Below are positions 17,936-26,094 of a DNA stretch of 64,000 nucleotides, one piece after another. The notes under the pieces are model-generated. The model did no database searches, was not told the origin of the DNA, and saw only the letters and a list, made by a program, of their open reading frames with translations. The DNA comes from Rhodothermales bacterium (GTDB lineage Bacteria; Bacteroidota; Rhodothermia; Rhodothermales; UBA10348). Within the stretch, counting starts at the first letter, position 1; each line of letters opens with the position of its first letter. The translations under genes and the position numbers were made by a program. The stretch spans positions 174,890 through 238,889 of the forward strand of contig JAVJVN010000012.1 of assembly GCA_040221055.1 (NCBI GenBank), read 5' to 3'.

Positions 17936-19387
17936 TCAGCCTACACTGCCTTCGAGTTCAATGGCCAACAGATTGCGCGCTTCGACAGCAAATTCCATGG
18001 GCAACTTGGCCAGGATTTCCTTGCAGAATCCGTTCACGATGAGCTTTATGGCATCCGTCTCCGAGATGCCGCGCTGCTGGCAGTAGAAAATCTGGTCTTC
18101 TCCGACCTTCGACGTCGTGGCCTCGTGTTCGACCTTGGCCGTAGGGTTGTTGATTTCCAGATACGGGAAGGTGTGTGCGCCACAACGGTCGCCCAGCAAC
18201 ATCGAGTCGCACTGGGAGAAGTTGCGGGCATTCTCGGCACCCCGGTTGATCTTGACCAGTCCCCGGTAGGAGTTCTGGCTCTGTCCGCCTGAGATGCCCT
18301 TTGAAATGATGGTGGACGTGGTGTTCTTGCCGATGTGGATCATCTTGGTCCCCGTATCGGCCTGTTGATGTCCCTTCGTGAAGGCCACGCTGTAGAATTC
18401 GCCCACGGAGTTGTCACCCTTCAGGATGACCGACGGATACTTCCACGTGATGGCGCTGCCGGTTTCGAGCTGGGTCCAGGAAATCTTCGACCCGCTGCCT
18501 TCGCAGATGCCGCGCTTGGTCACGAAGTTGTATACACCACCTTTGCCCTCCTTGCTGCCGGGATACCAGTTCTGGATGGTCGAGTACTTCACTTCGGCGT
18601 CCTTGTGGGCAATGATCTCCACAACCGCGGCATGCAACTGGTTTTCGTCCCGGGACGGTGCCGTGCACCCCTCCAGATAACTCACATAGGAACCTTCGTC
18701 GGCCACGATGAGCGTGCGCTCGAATTGTCCCGTTCCCGCCTCATTTATCCGGAAGTACGTGGACAATTCCATGGGGCAACGGACGCCCTTCGGGATATAG
18801 CAGAACGATCCGTCGGAGAATACCGCGGAGTTGAGGGCGGCATACAGGTTGTCGGTTCGGGGAACGACGCTTCCCAGGTACTTGCGGACGAGTTCGGGAT
18901 GCTCCTGGACGGCTTCGCCGAATGAGCAGAAAATGACACCTTTCTCCGCCAGTTCCTTCTTGAAGGTCGTCGTCACGGATACGGAGTCCATGACCACGTC
19001 AACCGCGACCCCGGCCAAACGCTTCTGCTCCATCAACGGAATGCCCAGCCGATTGAAGGTGTCAATGAGCTGTGGATCAACCTCGTCCAGGCTGGAGAGG
19101 GTGGGCTTCTTCTTCGGAGACGACCAGTAGGAAATGGACTGGAAGTCGATTTCAGCGATCTTGAGGTGCGCCCAGGTCGGAATCTTGTTGTCCTCGAGCA
19201 GGGACATGAAATGGTCCAACGCCTTGAGCCGCCATTCCAGCAACCACTCCGGTTCGTTTTTCCGGGCGGAGATGTACCGGACCGTTTCTTCGCTCAGCCC
19301 ATTGGCGGCCTTGTCCGACTCGATGTCGGTTACGAATCCGTATTTGTACTCGGAATCTGCAACTTCTTGAAGGAACTCTGTGCTCAT
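17936..19387 (-). CDS. sufB: SufB, Fe-S scaffold protein
   Basis: The protein has 483 residues, full length, and is the site where Fe-S clusters are built in the SufBC2D complex. Family blocks are clear: [40 protein letters not shown], and the C-terminal [11 protein letters not shown] with its conserved Cys. It is the first gene of the minus-strand operon sufB-C-D-S-E-T. No Rrf2-family (IscR/SufR) regulator gene is adjacent. Upstream is a 115-base divergent spacer shared with the A-type carrier gene at 19503. Confidence 0.97.
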   Translation of the reverse strand: MSTEFLQEVADSEYKYGFVTDIESDKAANGLSEETVRYISARKNEPEWLLEWRLKALDHFMSLLEDNKIPTWAHLKIAEIDFQSISYWSSPKKKPTLSSLDEVDPQLIDTFNRLGIPLMEQKRLAGVAVDVVMDSVSVTTTFKKELAEKGVIFCSFGEAVQEHPELVRKYLGSVVPRTDNLYAALNSAVFSDGSFCYIPKGVRCPMELSTYFRINEAGTGQFERTLIVADEGSYVSYLEGCTAPSRDENQLHAAVVEIIAHKDAEVKYSTIQNWYPGSKEGKGGVYNFVTKRGICEGSGSKISWTQLETGSAITWKYPSVILKGDNSVGEFYSVAFTKGHQQADTGTKMIHIGKNTTSTIISKGISGGQSQNSYRGLVKINRGAENARNFSQCDSMLLGDRCGAHTFPYLEINNPTAKVEHEATTSKVGEDQIFYCQQRGISETDAIKLIVNGFCKEILAKLPMEFAVEARNLLAIELEGSVG

Positions 19388-19456
19388 CTGCTGATTGATA
19401 TGGTGGACGGCGCACTTTGGAACGGGTCTAAATAAACAGTGCAGCCGGCTTTAGTT

Positions 19457-19469
19457 TCCCCGCAGGGGA
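19457..19469. promoter_or_regulatory. Short inverted repeat in the sufB / A-type carrier divergent promoter region
   Basis: TCCCC-gca-GGGGA lies midway between two divergent iron-sulfur genes. It could be an operator or a chance small hairpin. No known IscR or Fur consensus is evident. Confidence 0.25.
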
Positions 19470-19502
19470 GAACTTTCGCACTCTTCACAGGATGTAAACG
19501 TC

Positions 19503-19850
19503 ATGACGCACACAGAAACGATCATTGAACTGAGTGGTCCGGCAAAAGCCAAGATCCTGCAGACCGCGGCGGCGGAAAATGTGGATATGGATGCGTCTCG
19601 GTTGCGGATTGCCGTCGTCCCCGGCGGATGTTCCGGCCTGACCTACGACCTGGGATGGGATACCACCGTGACGGAGAAAGACACGACGGATGTGATCGAC
19701 GGAATCCCCGTGGTGATCGATGCCCGCAGCGCAGCGTACCTCAACGGATCCCGTCTCGATTTCTCGGATGGCCTGGAGGGCAAGGGGTTCCATTTCCACA
19801 ACCCACAGGCGGTCCGGAACTGTGCCTGCGGCGAGAGCTTCGGTCTTTGA
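19503..19850 (+). CDS. A-type Fe-S carrier protein (SufA/ErpA family)
   Basis: The protein has 115 residues. The three carrier cysteines are present: one in VPGGCSGLTY and two in NCACGESFG at the C-terminus. A-type carriers receive clusters from the SUF scaffold and hand them to apo-enzymes. The gene is divergent from sufB, which supports a role as the SUF-associated carrier. A second, diverged copy lies at 28754-29101. SufA and ErpA cannot be told apart by eye. Confidence 0.93.
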   Translation: MTHTETIIELSGPAKAKILQTAAAENVDMDASRLRIAVVPGGCSGLTYDLGWDTTVTEKDTTDVIDGIPVVIDARSAAYLNGSRLDFSDGLEGKGFHFHNPQAVRNCACGESFGL

Positions 19851-19872
19851 GAGCCTTTTAAAGCCATTTGAG

Positions 19873-19888
19873 CCAGGGCCTGCCCTGG
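19873..19888. terminator. Hairpin between convergent genes
   Basis: CCAGGG-cctg-CCCTGG is a perfect 6-bp stem with a 4-base loop between the stop of the carrier gene and the stop of the DUF192 gene. There is no clear T-tract on either strand, so its strength as an intrinsic terminator is uncertain. Confidence 0.35.
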
Positions 19889-19889
19889 A

Positions 19890-20399
19890 TCAGGGGTTGC
19901 GCTCCCAGCGCAGACGGTCTCCTTCAATCACGCCGATGGTATCGCTGTAACCAGCCGGGACTTCGAGCACGAACCGGGCCGGTCCGTTCGATGTCACGGG
20001 GTCGGGCGACATGGGCTGAACGTACTTCGCAATCCGCAGCACGGTTGAATCGGCGCGGATGAAGATGAGGTCGAGGGCCAGTGGCGTGTTGGCCATCCAG
20101 AAGGATTGCTCTTCCTCCCGGTCGAACAGGAACAACATGCCCGAATCGGTCGGGAGGGAGGTCCGCTGCATGAGACCGCGGGTCCGCGTGGAGTCGGTAT
20201 CGGCAATCTCAATCCGGATATCCTTGAAGACCTCTCCGTCGCGAATGAACGAGAGCGACCCGTCATCCCGGAACGGGATGGACACGGTGGATTCTGCGGA
20301 GGGCTTGTTATCGGAGCCGGAATCCGAATCCGGGGAGCCACATGCGGCCAGGGATGCGGAAAGCGAAAAGGAAACGGCCAGTATCAGGACAAATCGCAT
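19890..20399 (-). CDS. DUF192-family lipoprotein, copy 1
   Basis: The start at 20399 (MRFVLILAVSF) gives a lipoprotein signal with lipobox LAAC at Cys20; an ATG further upstream would bury it. Mature length is about 150 residues. The DUF192 core has RTRGLMQRTSLPTDSGMLF, FWMANTPLALDLIFI and a C-terminal VLEVPAG block. Family members are small exported beta proteins of unknown biochemical role. The downstream end faces the A-type carrier gene. It is a tandem paralogue of the gene at 20417, 17 bases away. Confidence 0.88.
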   Translation of the reverse strand: MRFVLILAVSFSLSASLAACGSPDSDSGSDNKPSAESTVSIPFRDDGSLSFIRDGEVFKDIRIEIADTDSTRTRGLMQRTSLPTDSGMLFLFDREEEQSFWMANTPLALDLIFIRADSTVLRIAKYVQPMSPDPVTSNGPARFVLEVPAGYSDTIGVIEGDRLRWERNP

Positions 20400-20416
20400 A
20401 GTTGACGTGGGTCGAT

Positions 20417-20944
20417 TCAGGGATTCGCGGTACTGAAGTCCCGCCGCTCCCAGGTGACGTAGGCCGTGCTGTCGACGCCCCATCGGTCACTCATGCCGGC
20501 GCGGACCTCCAGTACGTATTGGGCTGGCGCCGTGGACAGAATGTGTTCTTCCGAATAGGGGGTCGTTCGTTTGACGATGTTGACGACACGAAGCGAATCG
20601 TCAAGGAAAATGATGTCGAGAGGCAGGGGCGTATTTCGCATCCAGAAGGACCGCATGGACGGTTCGGGGCTGACGAACAACATCCCGCCGCGTTCCGGAA
20701 GGGACCGCCGGTACATCAATCCCTGGGCCTGCTCCTGATCGCTCTCCGCCAGCTCGATCACCAGACGCGTCACCAGCGAACTGTCCGCCCGCCAGATGTC
20801 CAGGACGCCTTCGGGCGTGAACGGGATTTCGCGATTCACGTCGGACGCTTCGTCGGCCTTGCCGCCACATCCGCTGGTCACCAGCGCGGCCGCGAAAAGG
20901 ATGTTCAGGAATCGGGCAGCAACGTGGCCGTCACGGAGTCGCAT
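20417..20944 (-). CDS. DUF192-family exported protein, copy 2
   Basis: The protein has 175 residues, with the same core as its neighbour: QAQGLMYRRSLPERGGMLF, FWMRNTPLPLDIIFLDD and YVLEVRAG. The N-terminus ends in ALVTSGC (Cys26), a weak lipobox, so lipidation is likely but less certain than for copy 1. The start overlaps the hemW stop by 40 bases; a GTG at codon 8 would shorten the overlap. The two copies are well diverged in sequence, so the duplication is not recent. Confidence 0.85.
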   Translation of the reverse strand: MRLRDGHVAARFLNILFAAALVTSGCGGKADEASDVNREIPFTPEGVLDIWRADSSLVTRLVIELAESDQEQAQGLMYRRSLPERGGMLFVSPEPSMRSFWMRNTPLPLDIIFLDDSLRVVNIVKRTTPYSEEHILSTAPAQYVLEVRAGMSDRWGVDSTAYVTWERRDFSTANP

Positions 20945-22056
20945 ACGGTTTTGCCAAGATCAGTAAGACGGACGCGGTTGTTTCGGATGGGCAGGATGAG
21001 ACCCGATCCTTCAAGATCGGCAAGCTCCTGTACTTTTTCGACGAGCAGATCAACGCCATACCGGGATTCGAGTTCGCCGAGGTCCAGACCGTCGCCCGTT
21101 CGCAGCCGGAGCATGACGTGTTCGTCCGCGAGGGCGTCGAGGCCGAGCTGTTCCCTCTGGTCGAGCGGGGCGACATGTTGCATGAGCAGGGCTTCATATT
21201 GCTTCACGTTCCGCACATTCGACCACCGCAGGGCCGGTAACCCTTTCCACCAGAAGGAGTGGGCAGAGGGGCCGCACCCTATGTAATTGGCGTGATCCCA
21301 ATAGCGGTGGTTGTGGACGGCCCGATGGCCGTCCCGGGCGAAGGACGATATCTCATAGTGTTCATATCCACGATCCTTGAGGAATTCCATCGCGAACAGG
21401 TACCGGTCGTTGTATACCGCTTCCGGACTTTCACTCACCAGTCCACGGGCCATCTGTTTGTGGAGGGGCGTGCCCTTCTCGATCGTAAGACTGTACGTGG
21501 ACAGGTGGGGGATGTCCAGGCCGGCAGCGATCTCGAGGTTGGCTGACCAGTATTCCACCGGCTGATCCGGCAGTCCGAATATCAGATCGGCGCTGAAGGT
21601 GCCGAATCCCGCTTTTTGGACGCTGTGGATGACCTCCTTGGCGGCCGCGGCATTGTGCGCACGGTTCATGAACGTGAGATCCGCATCGAAAAAGGATTGG
21701 ACCCCGATGGACAACCGGTTGACCCCCGCCGAAAGGATGCCCTCCAGGTACTCCGGGGTGCCATCTTCCGGGTTCAGTTCGAGCGTGATTTCCTGAACGT
21801 TGGACGTGTCGAATGACGCATGGATGGTCTTGAGGATCCGCACGATATCGTCCACCGGGAGCAACGATGGCGTGCCGCCCCCGAAATAGATGGTTTCAAG
21901 GGGTTCCTGGTCGGCATACTGGTGGCCATACAGCCGGATCTCCTGCTCAAGTGCGCGGACGAACGGTGCGGTCGATCGCGCCGTGGTGACGAAATAGAAA
22001 TCGCAGTACACGCATCGTTGCGTGCAGAATGGGATATGCAGGTAGAGTCCGGCCAA
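20905..22056 (-). CDS. hemW: HemW, radical SAM haem chaperone (coproporphyrinogen oxidase-like)
   Basis: The protein has 383 residues. The N-terminal motif LHIPFCTQRCVYCDFYF carries the CxxxCxxC radical-SAM cluster site, and YFGGGTPSLL is the next family block. HemW binds haem and SAM and inserts haem into respiratory enzymes; it lacks the extra cysteine expected of true HemN. The start is TTG at 22056, directly abutting the TGA of the upstream gene with no spacer, which suggests coupled translation. Confidence 0.93.
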   Translation of the reverse strand: MAGLYLHIPFCTQRCVYCDFYFVTTARSTAPFVRALEQEIRLYGHQYADQEPLETIYFGGGTPSLLPVDDIVRILKTIHASFDTSNVQEITLELNPEDGTPEYLEGILSAGVNRLSIGVQSFFDADLTFMNRAHNAAAAKEVIHSVQKAGFGTFSADLIFGLPDQPVEYWSANLEIAAGLDIPHLSTYSLTIEKGTPLHKQMARGLVSESPEAVYNDRYLFAMEFLKDRGYEHYEISSFARDGHRAVHNHRYWDHANYIGCGPSAHSFWWKGLPALRWSNVRNVKQYEALLMQHVAPLDQREQLGLDALADEHVMLRLRTGDGLDLGELESRYGVDLLVEKVQELADLEGSGLILPIRNNRVRLTDLGKTVCDSVTATLLPDS

Positions 22057-22611
22057 TCAGAAAATGATTCCGATCCGGAACGGGATGGACACCGACACAC
22101 TGCTTTCACCGACGACGAGGGCCGGGATGATCTCGTAGAACAGGGTGCTTTCGCGAAGCAGTTTCACCCAACCGACCCCGGCGTGGATAGCGGGACCGCC
22201 TTCGGTTCCGTTGTCTTCACCGACTGGAATGTAGCCGCCAACACCCGTCAGCAGGTACGGTGCTTTTTCCTGGCCTTCGAGCGTGACGATCAGCGAAACC
22301 TGGGGGTCGATGATCCACGTGGCATTGCGTCGACCGTCGAACACGAATCCGGTCAGGCCGGCATCGAAGGCGAAAGACAAGTCCGAATTGATGGGCGCCG
22401 CCATCCGTCCGCGAAACCCTATCCCCAATCCATCATCGCTGCTGAGCATGGTGTTCAAGCCGATGCCCAGGCGGGCGTTGGCCAGTTGGGCATGGGTCGG
22501 GTCGAGCACGACCAGTCCCCAGATCAAGCAGGATAGCAACAGCAACGCGGGCGGGCGCAGCGGATGTGCCGCCTGCTTGAAGACGCGTCGGAAAGAAGCG
22601 TGAAGGGTCAT
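22057..22611 (-). CDS. Predicted outer-membrane beta-barrel protein, function unknown
   Basis: The protein has 184 residues with a long signal sequence (about 1-41, cleavage after THA/Q). The remainder alternates polar and hydrophobic residues with Gly-rich turns (GIGLNTMLSSDDGLGIGFRG) and ends in SIPFRIGIIF, a terminal aromatic as in outer-membrane barrels. It may be an 8-strand barrel. The stop codon directly abuts the TTG start of hemW. It is divergent from the fixABCX operon. Confidence 0.7.
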   Translation of the reverse strand: MTLHASFRRVFKQAAHPLRPPALLLLSCLIWGLVVLDPTHAQLANARLGIGLNTMLSSDDGLGIGFRGRMAAPINSDLSFAFDAGLTGFVFDGRRNATWIIDPQVSLIVTLEGQEKAPYLLTGVGGYIPVGEDNGTEGGPAIHAGVGWVKLLRESTLFYEIIPALVVGESSVSVSIPFRIGIIF

Positions 22612-22639
22612 TCGGGCAGGTTCGAAGGTTGGTTGGCCG

Positions 22640-22667
22640 TTGGTCGTGTTGTACCTTTCAGTATAGC
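22640..22667 (+). promoter_or_regulatory. Candidate promoter of the fixABCX operon
   Basis: TTGGTC (22640-22645) and TATAGC (22662-22667) are separated by 16 bases and lie just upstream of the operon start at 22686. The match to a housekeeping promoter is partial. Start-site mapping would be needed. Confidence 0.3.
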
Positions 22668-22685
22668 AAAAAAGTCGCTCGCTAC

Positions 22686-23408
22686 ATGAAATTTTGTGTT
22701 TGCATCAAACAGGTCCCGGACGTGCAGGCGAACGTCCAGACCGGCCGGATGGTCCTGAATGCGTATGACGCATCGGCGGTCGAAGCGGCCCTCGTCCTGA
22801 CGGAAAAATACGGAGGCGAGGTGGACGTGGTGCTCATAGGGCCGGACAGTGCGAAGGAAACCATCCGCAAGGCGTTGGCCATGGGCGCAGCGTCCGCCAC
22901 GCACTATGTCACGTCAGAGAACCTGGACTCCTGGGCGCTGTCTGCTCTGTTGGCCGACCACGTCCGGTCCGGCAGCTGGGATGTGGTTCTTGCAGGAAAG
23001 CAGTCCCAGGACACGGACTCCGGGTTGACGGGTTCCATGCTGGCCGAACGGCTCGGTTGGGTGTATGCCACCAACGCCGTTGGACTGGACATGGAGGACA
23101 CCCATCTTCTGGTCACCCGGCAGGGGGATTCAGGCCAGGAAATCCTGTCCATGCCCAGCCCGTGCCTGGTTACGTGCTCGAACGACATGAACAACCCGCG
23201 GATACCTTCACTCAAAGGGATCATGGCGGCCAAGAAGAAAAGCATTCACGAGCGTGTGCCCGCGTCCCTTCCGGAGTCCCGCGTCAAGACGGGCGCGGTC
23301 CGTCCGCCGGAACCCCGGGAACCCGGACGCCTGTTGGAAGGGGAACCCGCCGACATGGTCGCGGAACTGGTGACGCGTCTGCGGAACGAAGCCGGTGTGC
23401 TGCAATAA
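22686..23408 (+). CDS. fixA: FixA / electron transfer flavoprotein beta subunit
   Basis: The start at 22686 (MKFCVCIKQVPDVQ) matches the usual EtfB opening and gives 240 residues. The body has LNAYDASAVEAALVLTEKYG, the AGKQSQDTDSGLTGSMLAE nucleotide-binding block and the C-terminal RIPSLKGIMAAKKK. The beta subunit binds a nucleotide or FAD at the interface with the alpha subunit. It is first in a four-gene operon with alpha subunit, FixC and FixX, which marks it as part of a FixABCX complex and not a simple beta-oxidation ETF. Confidence 0.93.
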   Translation: MKFCVCIKQVPDVQANVQTGRMVLNAYDASAVEAALVLTEKYGGEVDVVLIGPDSAKETIRKALAMGAASATHYVTSENLDSWALSALLADHVRSGSWDVVLAGKQSQDTDSGLTGSMLAERLGWVYATNAVGLDMEDTHLLVTRQGDSGQEILSMPSPCLVTCSNDMNNPRIPSLKGIMAAKKKSIHERVPASLPESRVKTGAVRPPEPREPGRLLEGEPADMVAELVTRLRNEAGVLQ

Positions 23409-23426
23409 TCTCAACGAGTAGGATCC

Positions 23427-24404
23427 ATGAACGGTATTCTGGTGGTGGCCGCGGTGCAGGACGGCCGAATCAAACGGTCCAGTCTGGAAGTCCTGTCGCG
23501 AGCCCGTGTGGTGGCCGCTGACTTGGGCGTAGCCTGCGACGCGGTCGTGTTGCATCCGGATGCAGCCGGTTTTGCCGCTGAATTGCACGAGTATGGTGCG
23601 TCCACGGTATTTGCCGTGTCGAACCCGATATTCTCGACCCATGTCAATACGCCCGTATTGGCGGGACTTGAGGCCGCAATTGCCCGGGTATCCCCTCGTG
23701 TCGTGGCCGCAGCCAGTACAGAGGCGGTGAAAGATGTCCTGGGGGCGCTCGCCGTCCGTGTGGACGCCGCGGTCCTGCCCGACGTGGCGTCCTTCTCCGC
23801 TTCGGCCGACGCTGTCACGGGCGAGCGCCCCGTAATGGCCGCAAAGATGATGGCAGAAACGTCCACTACGCATCCGCGGGTCCTCGTGACCGTGCGATCC
23901 GGATCGTACGAGGCCACCAAGGCCCCCGTGCAAGGCACCGTGCAGGAGGTGGACTTCGCGTTCAATGACGACAGTCTGGTCCAGACGCTGAAGGAGGTGG
24001 TTCGCTCGGCGACCGATACGGTCGACCTGTCGGAGGCCTCCGTCGTGGTGGCCGCCGGACGGGGCGTGCGTGACGAGACCGGTCGGCAGTTGGTCCAGGA
24101 TCTGGCATCTACGCTGGGTGCCGCCATCGGCGCATCGCGTGCCGTGGTGGAGACCGGGCTGTTCCCGGCGACGGCACAGATCGGTCAAACGGGCAAAGTC
24201 GTATCTCCCGATCTGTATTTTGCCATCGGAATATCCGGCGCCATCCAGCACGCGGCCGGCATGCTGAACAGCCGGGTGATCGTGGCCGTCAACAAGGATC
24301 CCGATGCCGCCATCTTCCAGTATGCCGCGTACGGTCTGGTGGGAGACCTGTTCAAGATCCTGCCGCTGCTTGATGCCGAGCTCAAGTCCGTCGTGGGATC
24401 GTGA
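23427..24404 (+). CDS. fixB: FixB / electron transfer flavoprotein alpha subunit
   Basis: The protein has 325 residues. The C-terminal FAD-binding half is intact: AAGRGVRD, QIGQTGKVVSPDLYFAIGIS, GAIQHAAGMLNS and VAVNKDPDAAIF. It forms the heterodimer with the product of the preceding gene. Spacing to fixA is 18 bases. The TGA stop overlaps the ATG of fixC (TGATG). Confidence 0.95.
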   Translation: MNGILVVAAVQDGRIKRSSLEVLSRARVVAADLGVACDAVVLHPDAAGFAAELHEYGASTVFAVSNPIFSTHVNTPVLAGLEAAIARVSPRVVAAASTEAVKDVLGALAVRVDAAVLPDVASFSASADAVTGERPVMAAKMMAETSTTHPRVLVTVRSGSYEATKAPVQGTVQEVDFAFNDDSLVQTLKEVVRSATDTVDLSEASVVVAAGRGVRDETGRQLVQDLASTLGAAIGASRAVVETGLFPATAQIGQTGKVVSPDLYFAIGISGAIQHAAGMLNSRVIVAVNKDPDAAIFQYAAYGLVGDLFKILPLLDAELKSVVGS

Positions 24405-25729
24405 TGGACGAGAAATTCGACTGCATCATTGTTGGAGGAGGTATTGCGGGCCTCAGCGCCGCCATGACCCTGGCTCGGGGCGGGGCCAAATTCCTGCTCA
24501 TCGAGCGGGGGGCATTCTGTGGCTCAAAGAACGTATCCGGGGGCGTACTATGGGGGACGGACCTCGCACGGCTGGTCCCTGATTACTGGGAAGAGGAAGA
24601 TGCCGGATTCGAGCGGTTCGTGAATCACCGCCGACTGTCCTTCCTTGACCAGACGTCGGCGTTCAGCCTGGATTTCAAGTCGACCGCCTTCAACGCCGCG
24701 CCCTATGGCGGGGTGACCGTCCTCCGTGCGGTGTTCGATGCGTGGCTCGCCGGCAAGGTCCAGGAGGCCATTGACGCCGGGCCGCATCCGGATGAGTGCA
24801 TCCTGGCCACGGACGTATTGGTGGAGGAGGTGATCATGGAGGAGGGGAGAGCGGTGGGCATCCGGGCTGGCGGCGAAGCCTTCCATGCGGATTGTGTCAT
24901 CCTGGCCGAAGGCGTCAACAACCTGTTGACACGGCAGATCGGGTTGGATGCGGAATACGTTCCGGCCGACTACATGGCCGTGGGGGTCAAGGAAGTATTG
25001 AAGCTGGACGAGAAGCGCTTGGCGGACCGGTTCCAGCTGGACGGGAGAAGCGGCCTCACGAACGAATTCGTGGGTGCCGGGACGGACGGCGTGGAAGGCG
25101 GGGGTTTCCTGTACACGAACAGGGATTCCCTGTCGGTCGGTTTGGTGGTCGGTATGAAGGATCTCCGGGAGAAGAAGCGTACGCCGTACGACCTCCTGAA
25201 CCACTTCAAGGCGCATCCAGCGGTCGCCGACATGATCCGCGATGCCGAGCCTGTGGAATATTCAGCCCATGTGGTATCGACCGGCGACATCCGGGCGTTG
25301 CCCCGTGAGGTATACGCAGACGGCGTACTCATTGCTGGCGAAGCGGCGCATTTGCTCCTGAATGCCGGCAAGGCCATCCAGGGCATGGACTATGCCATGC
25401 GCAGCGGCATGCTGGCGGCGGAGACCGTGCTCGAGGCCCGTGCGGCCGGCGATTGGTCGAGTGCCATGATGTCCAATTACCGGAAAGCACTGGATGCCAG
25501 TTACATCATGCAGGACATGAAGTCGTTCCAGGACGCCGTGCACTTGCTGCACGGCGAACAGATGTTCACGGACGTTCCCAATCTGGTCTGTGATTTCGGG
25601 CGGCAGTTCTTCAGCGTGACCAATGACACGACACCGAAGGCTTCGGCCATGCTGCGGGCCGCCATCAAGCGGCATTCGTCCTATTGGGATCTCGTAAAAC
25701 TCGGATTGAAAGCAGGGAGGGCGTTGTGA
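24404..25729 (+). CDS. fixC: FixC-type flavoprotein:quinone oxidoreductase
   Basis: I choose the ATG at 24404 (MDEKFDC), giving 441 residues; the GTG one codon earlier is an alternative. The N-terminal FAD motif is CIIVGGGIAGLSAAMTLARG, followed by FCGSKNVSGGVLWG. A C-terminal GEAAHLLLNAGKAIQGMDYA block contacts FAD and the quinone site. The length fits FixC, which lacks the C-terminal 4Fe-4S domain of full ETF:quinone oxidoreductases; that domain is supplied by the separate FixX. FixC passes one branch of bifurcated electrons to the quinone pool. Confidence 0.93.
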   Translation: MDEKFDCIIVGGGIAGLSAAMTLARGGAKFLLIERGAFCGSKNVSGGVLWGTDLARLVPDYWEEEDAGFERFVNHRRLSFLDQTSAFSLDFKSTAFNAAPYGGVTVLRAVFDAWLAGKVQEAIDAGPHPDECILATDVLVEEVIMEEGRAVGIRAGGEAFHADCVILAEGVNNLLTRQIGLDAEYVPADYMAVGVKEVLKLDEKRLADRFQLDGRSGLTNEFVGAGTDGVEGGGFLYTNRDSLSVGLVVGMKDLREKKRTPYDLLNHFKAHPAVADMIRDAEPVEYSAHVVSTGDIRALPREVYADGVLIAGEAAHLLLNAGKAIQGMDYAMRSGMLAAETVLEARAAGDWSSAMMSNYRKALDASYIMQDMKSFQDAVHLLHGEQMFTDVPNLVCDFGRQFFSVTNDTTPKASAMLRAAIKRHSSYWDLVKLGLKAGRAL

Positions 25730-25730
25730 T

Positions 25731-26075
25731 ATGAGTGCTTCAAACGACGCGAACGGCAAGCCCAAGGGGACACCTGCCGGTCTGTCCGTAGCGCAACGGC
25801 TGGGTCTGGTGGCCTACCGGAACCAGGGACGGACGGAGGCGCGGGCCCACATCGATGTGGACACGTCCATCTGCAACACGACGTGTCCACACAAGTGCAC
25901 GACCTATGTCTGCCCGGCCAAGTGTTACACGCTGGACGAAATCGGCGACGTGCACTTCCAGTTCGAGGACTGCATTGAGTGCGGCACGTGCATGTATGCC
26001 TGCGACCAGGGCGCGGTCACGTGGCGATACCCGGACCCGGAAGAGGGTCGCGGCGTGGACTGGGTACTCGGCTAG
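25731..26075 (+). CDS. fixX: FixX-type ferredoxin-like subunit
   Basis: The protein has 114 residues. Cysteine motifs are CNTTCPHKCTTYVCPAKC and CIECGTCMYAC; the second is the typical FixX cluster site. It begins 1 base after the fixC stop and is the last gene of the operon. Its role is electron transfer between FixAB and FixC. The 20-odd residue polar N-terminus is longer than in many relatives. Confidence 0.92.
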   Translation: MSASNDANGKPKGTPAGLSVAQRLGLVAYRNQGRTEARAHIDVDTSICNTTCPHKCTTYVCPAKCYTLDEIGDVHFQFEDCIECGTCMYACDQGAVTWRYPDPEEGRGVDWVLG

Positions 26076-26094
26076 GGCCTCAGCCTCAGGTCCT
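26074..26094. terminator. Hairpin shared by the convergent fixX and clpC stops
   Basis: AGGGCCT-cagcctc-AGGTCCT forms a 7-bp stem with one G-U pair and overlaps both stop codons (17-base gap). There is no strong T-tract. A bidirectional terminator is plausible. Confidence 0.4.
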
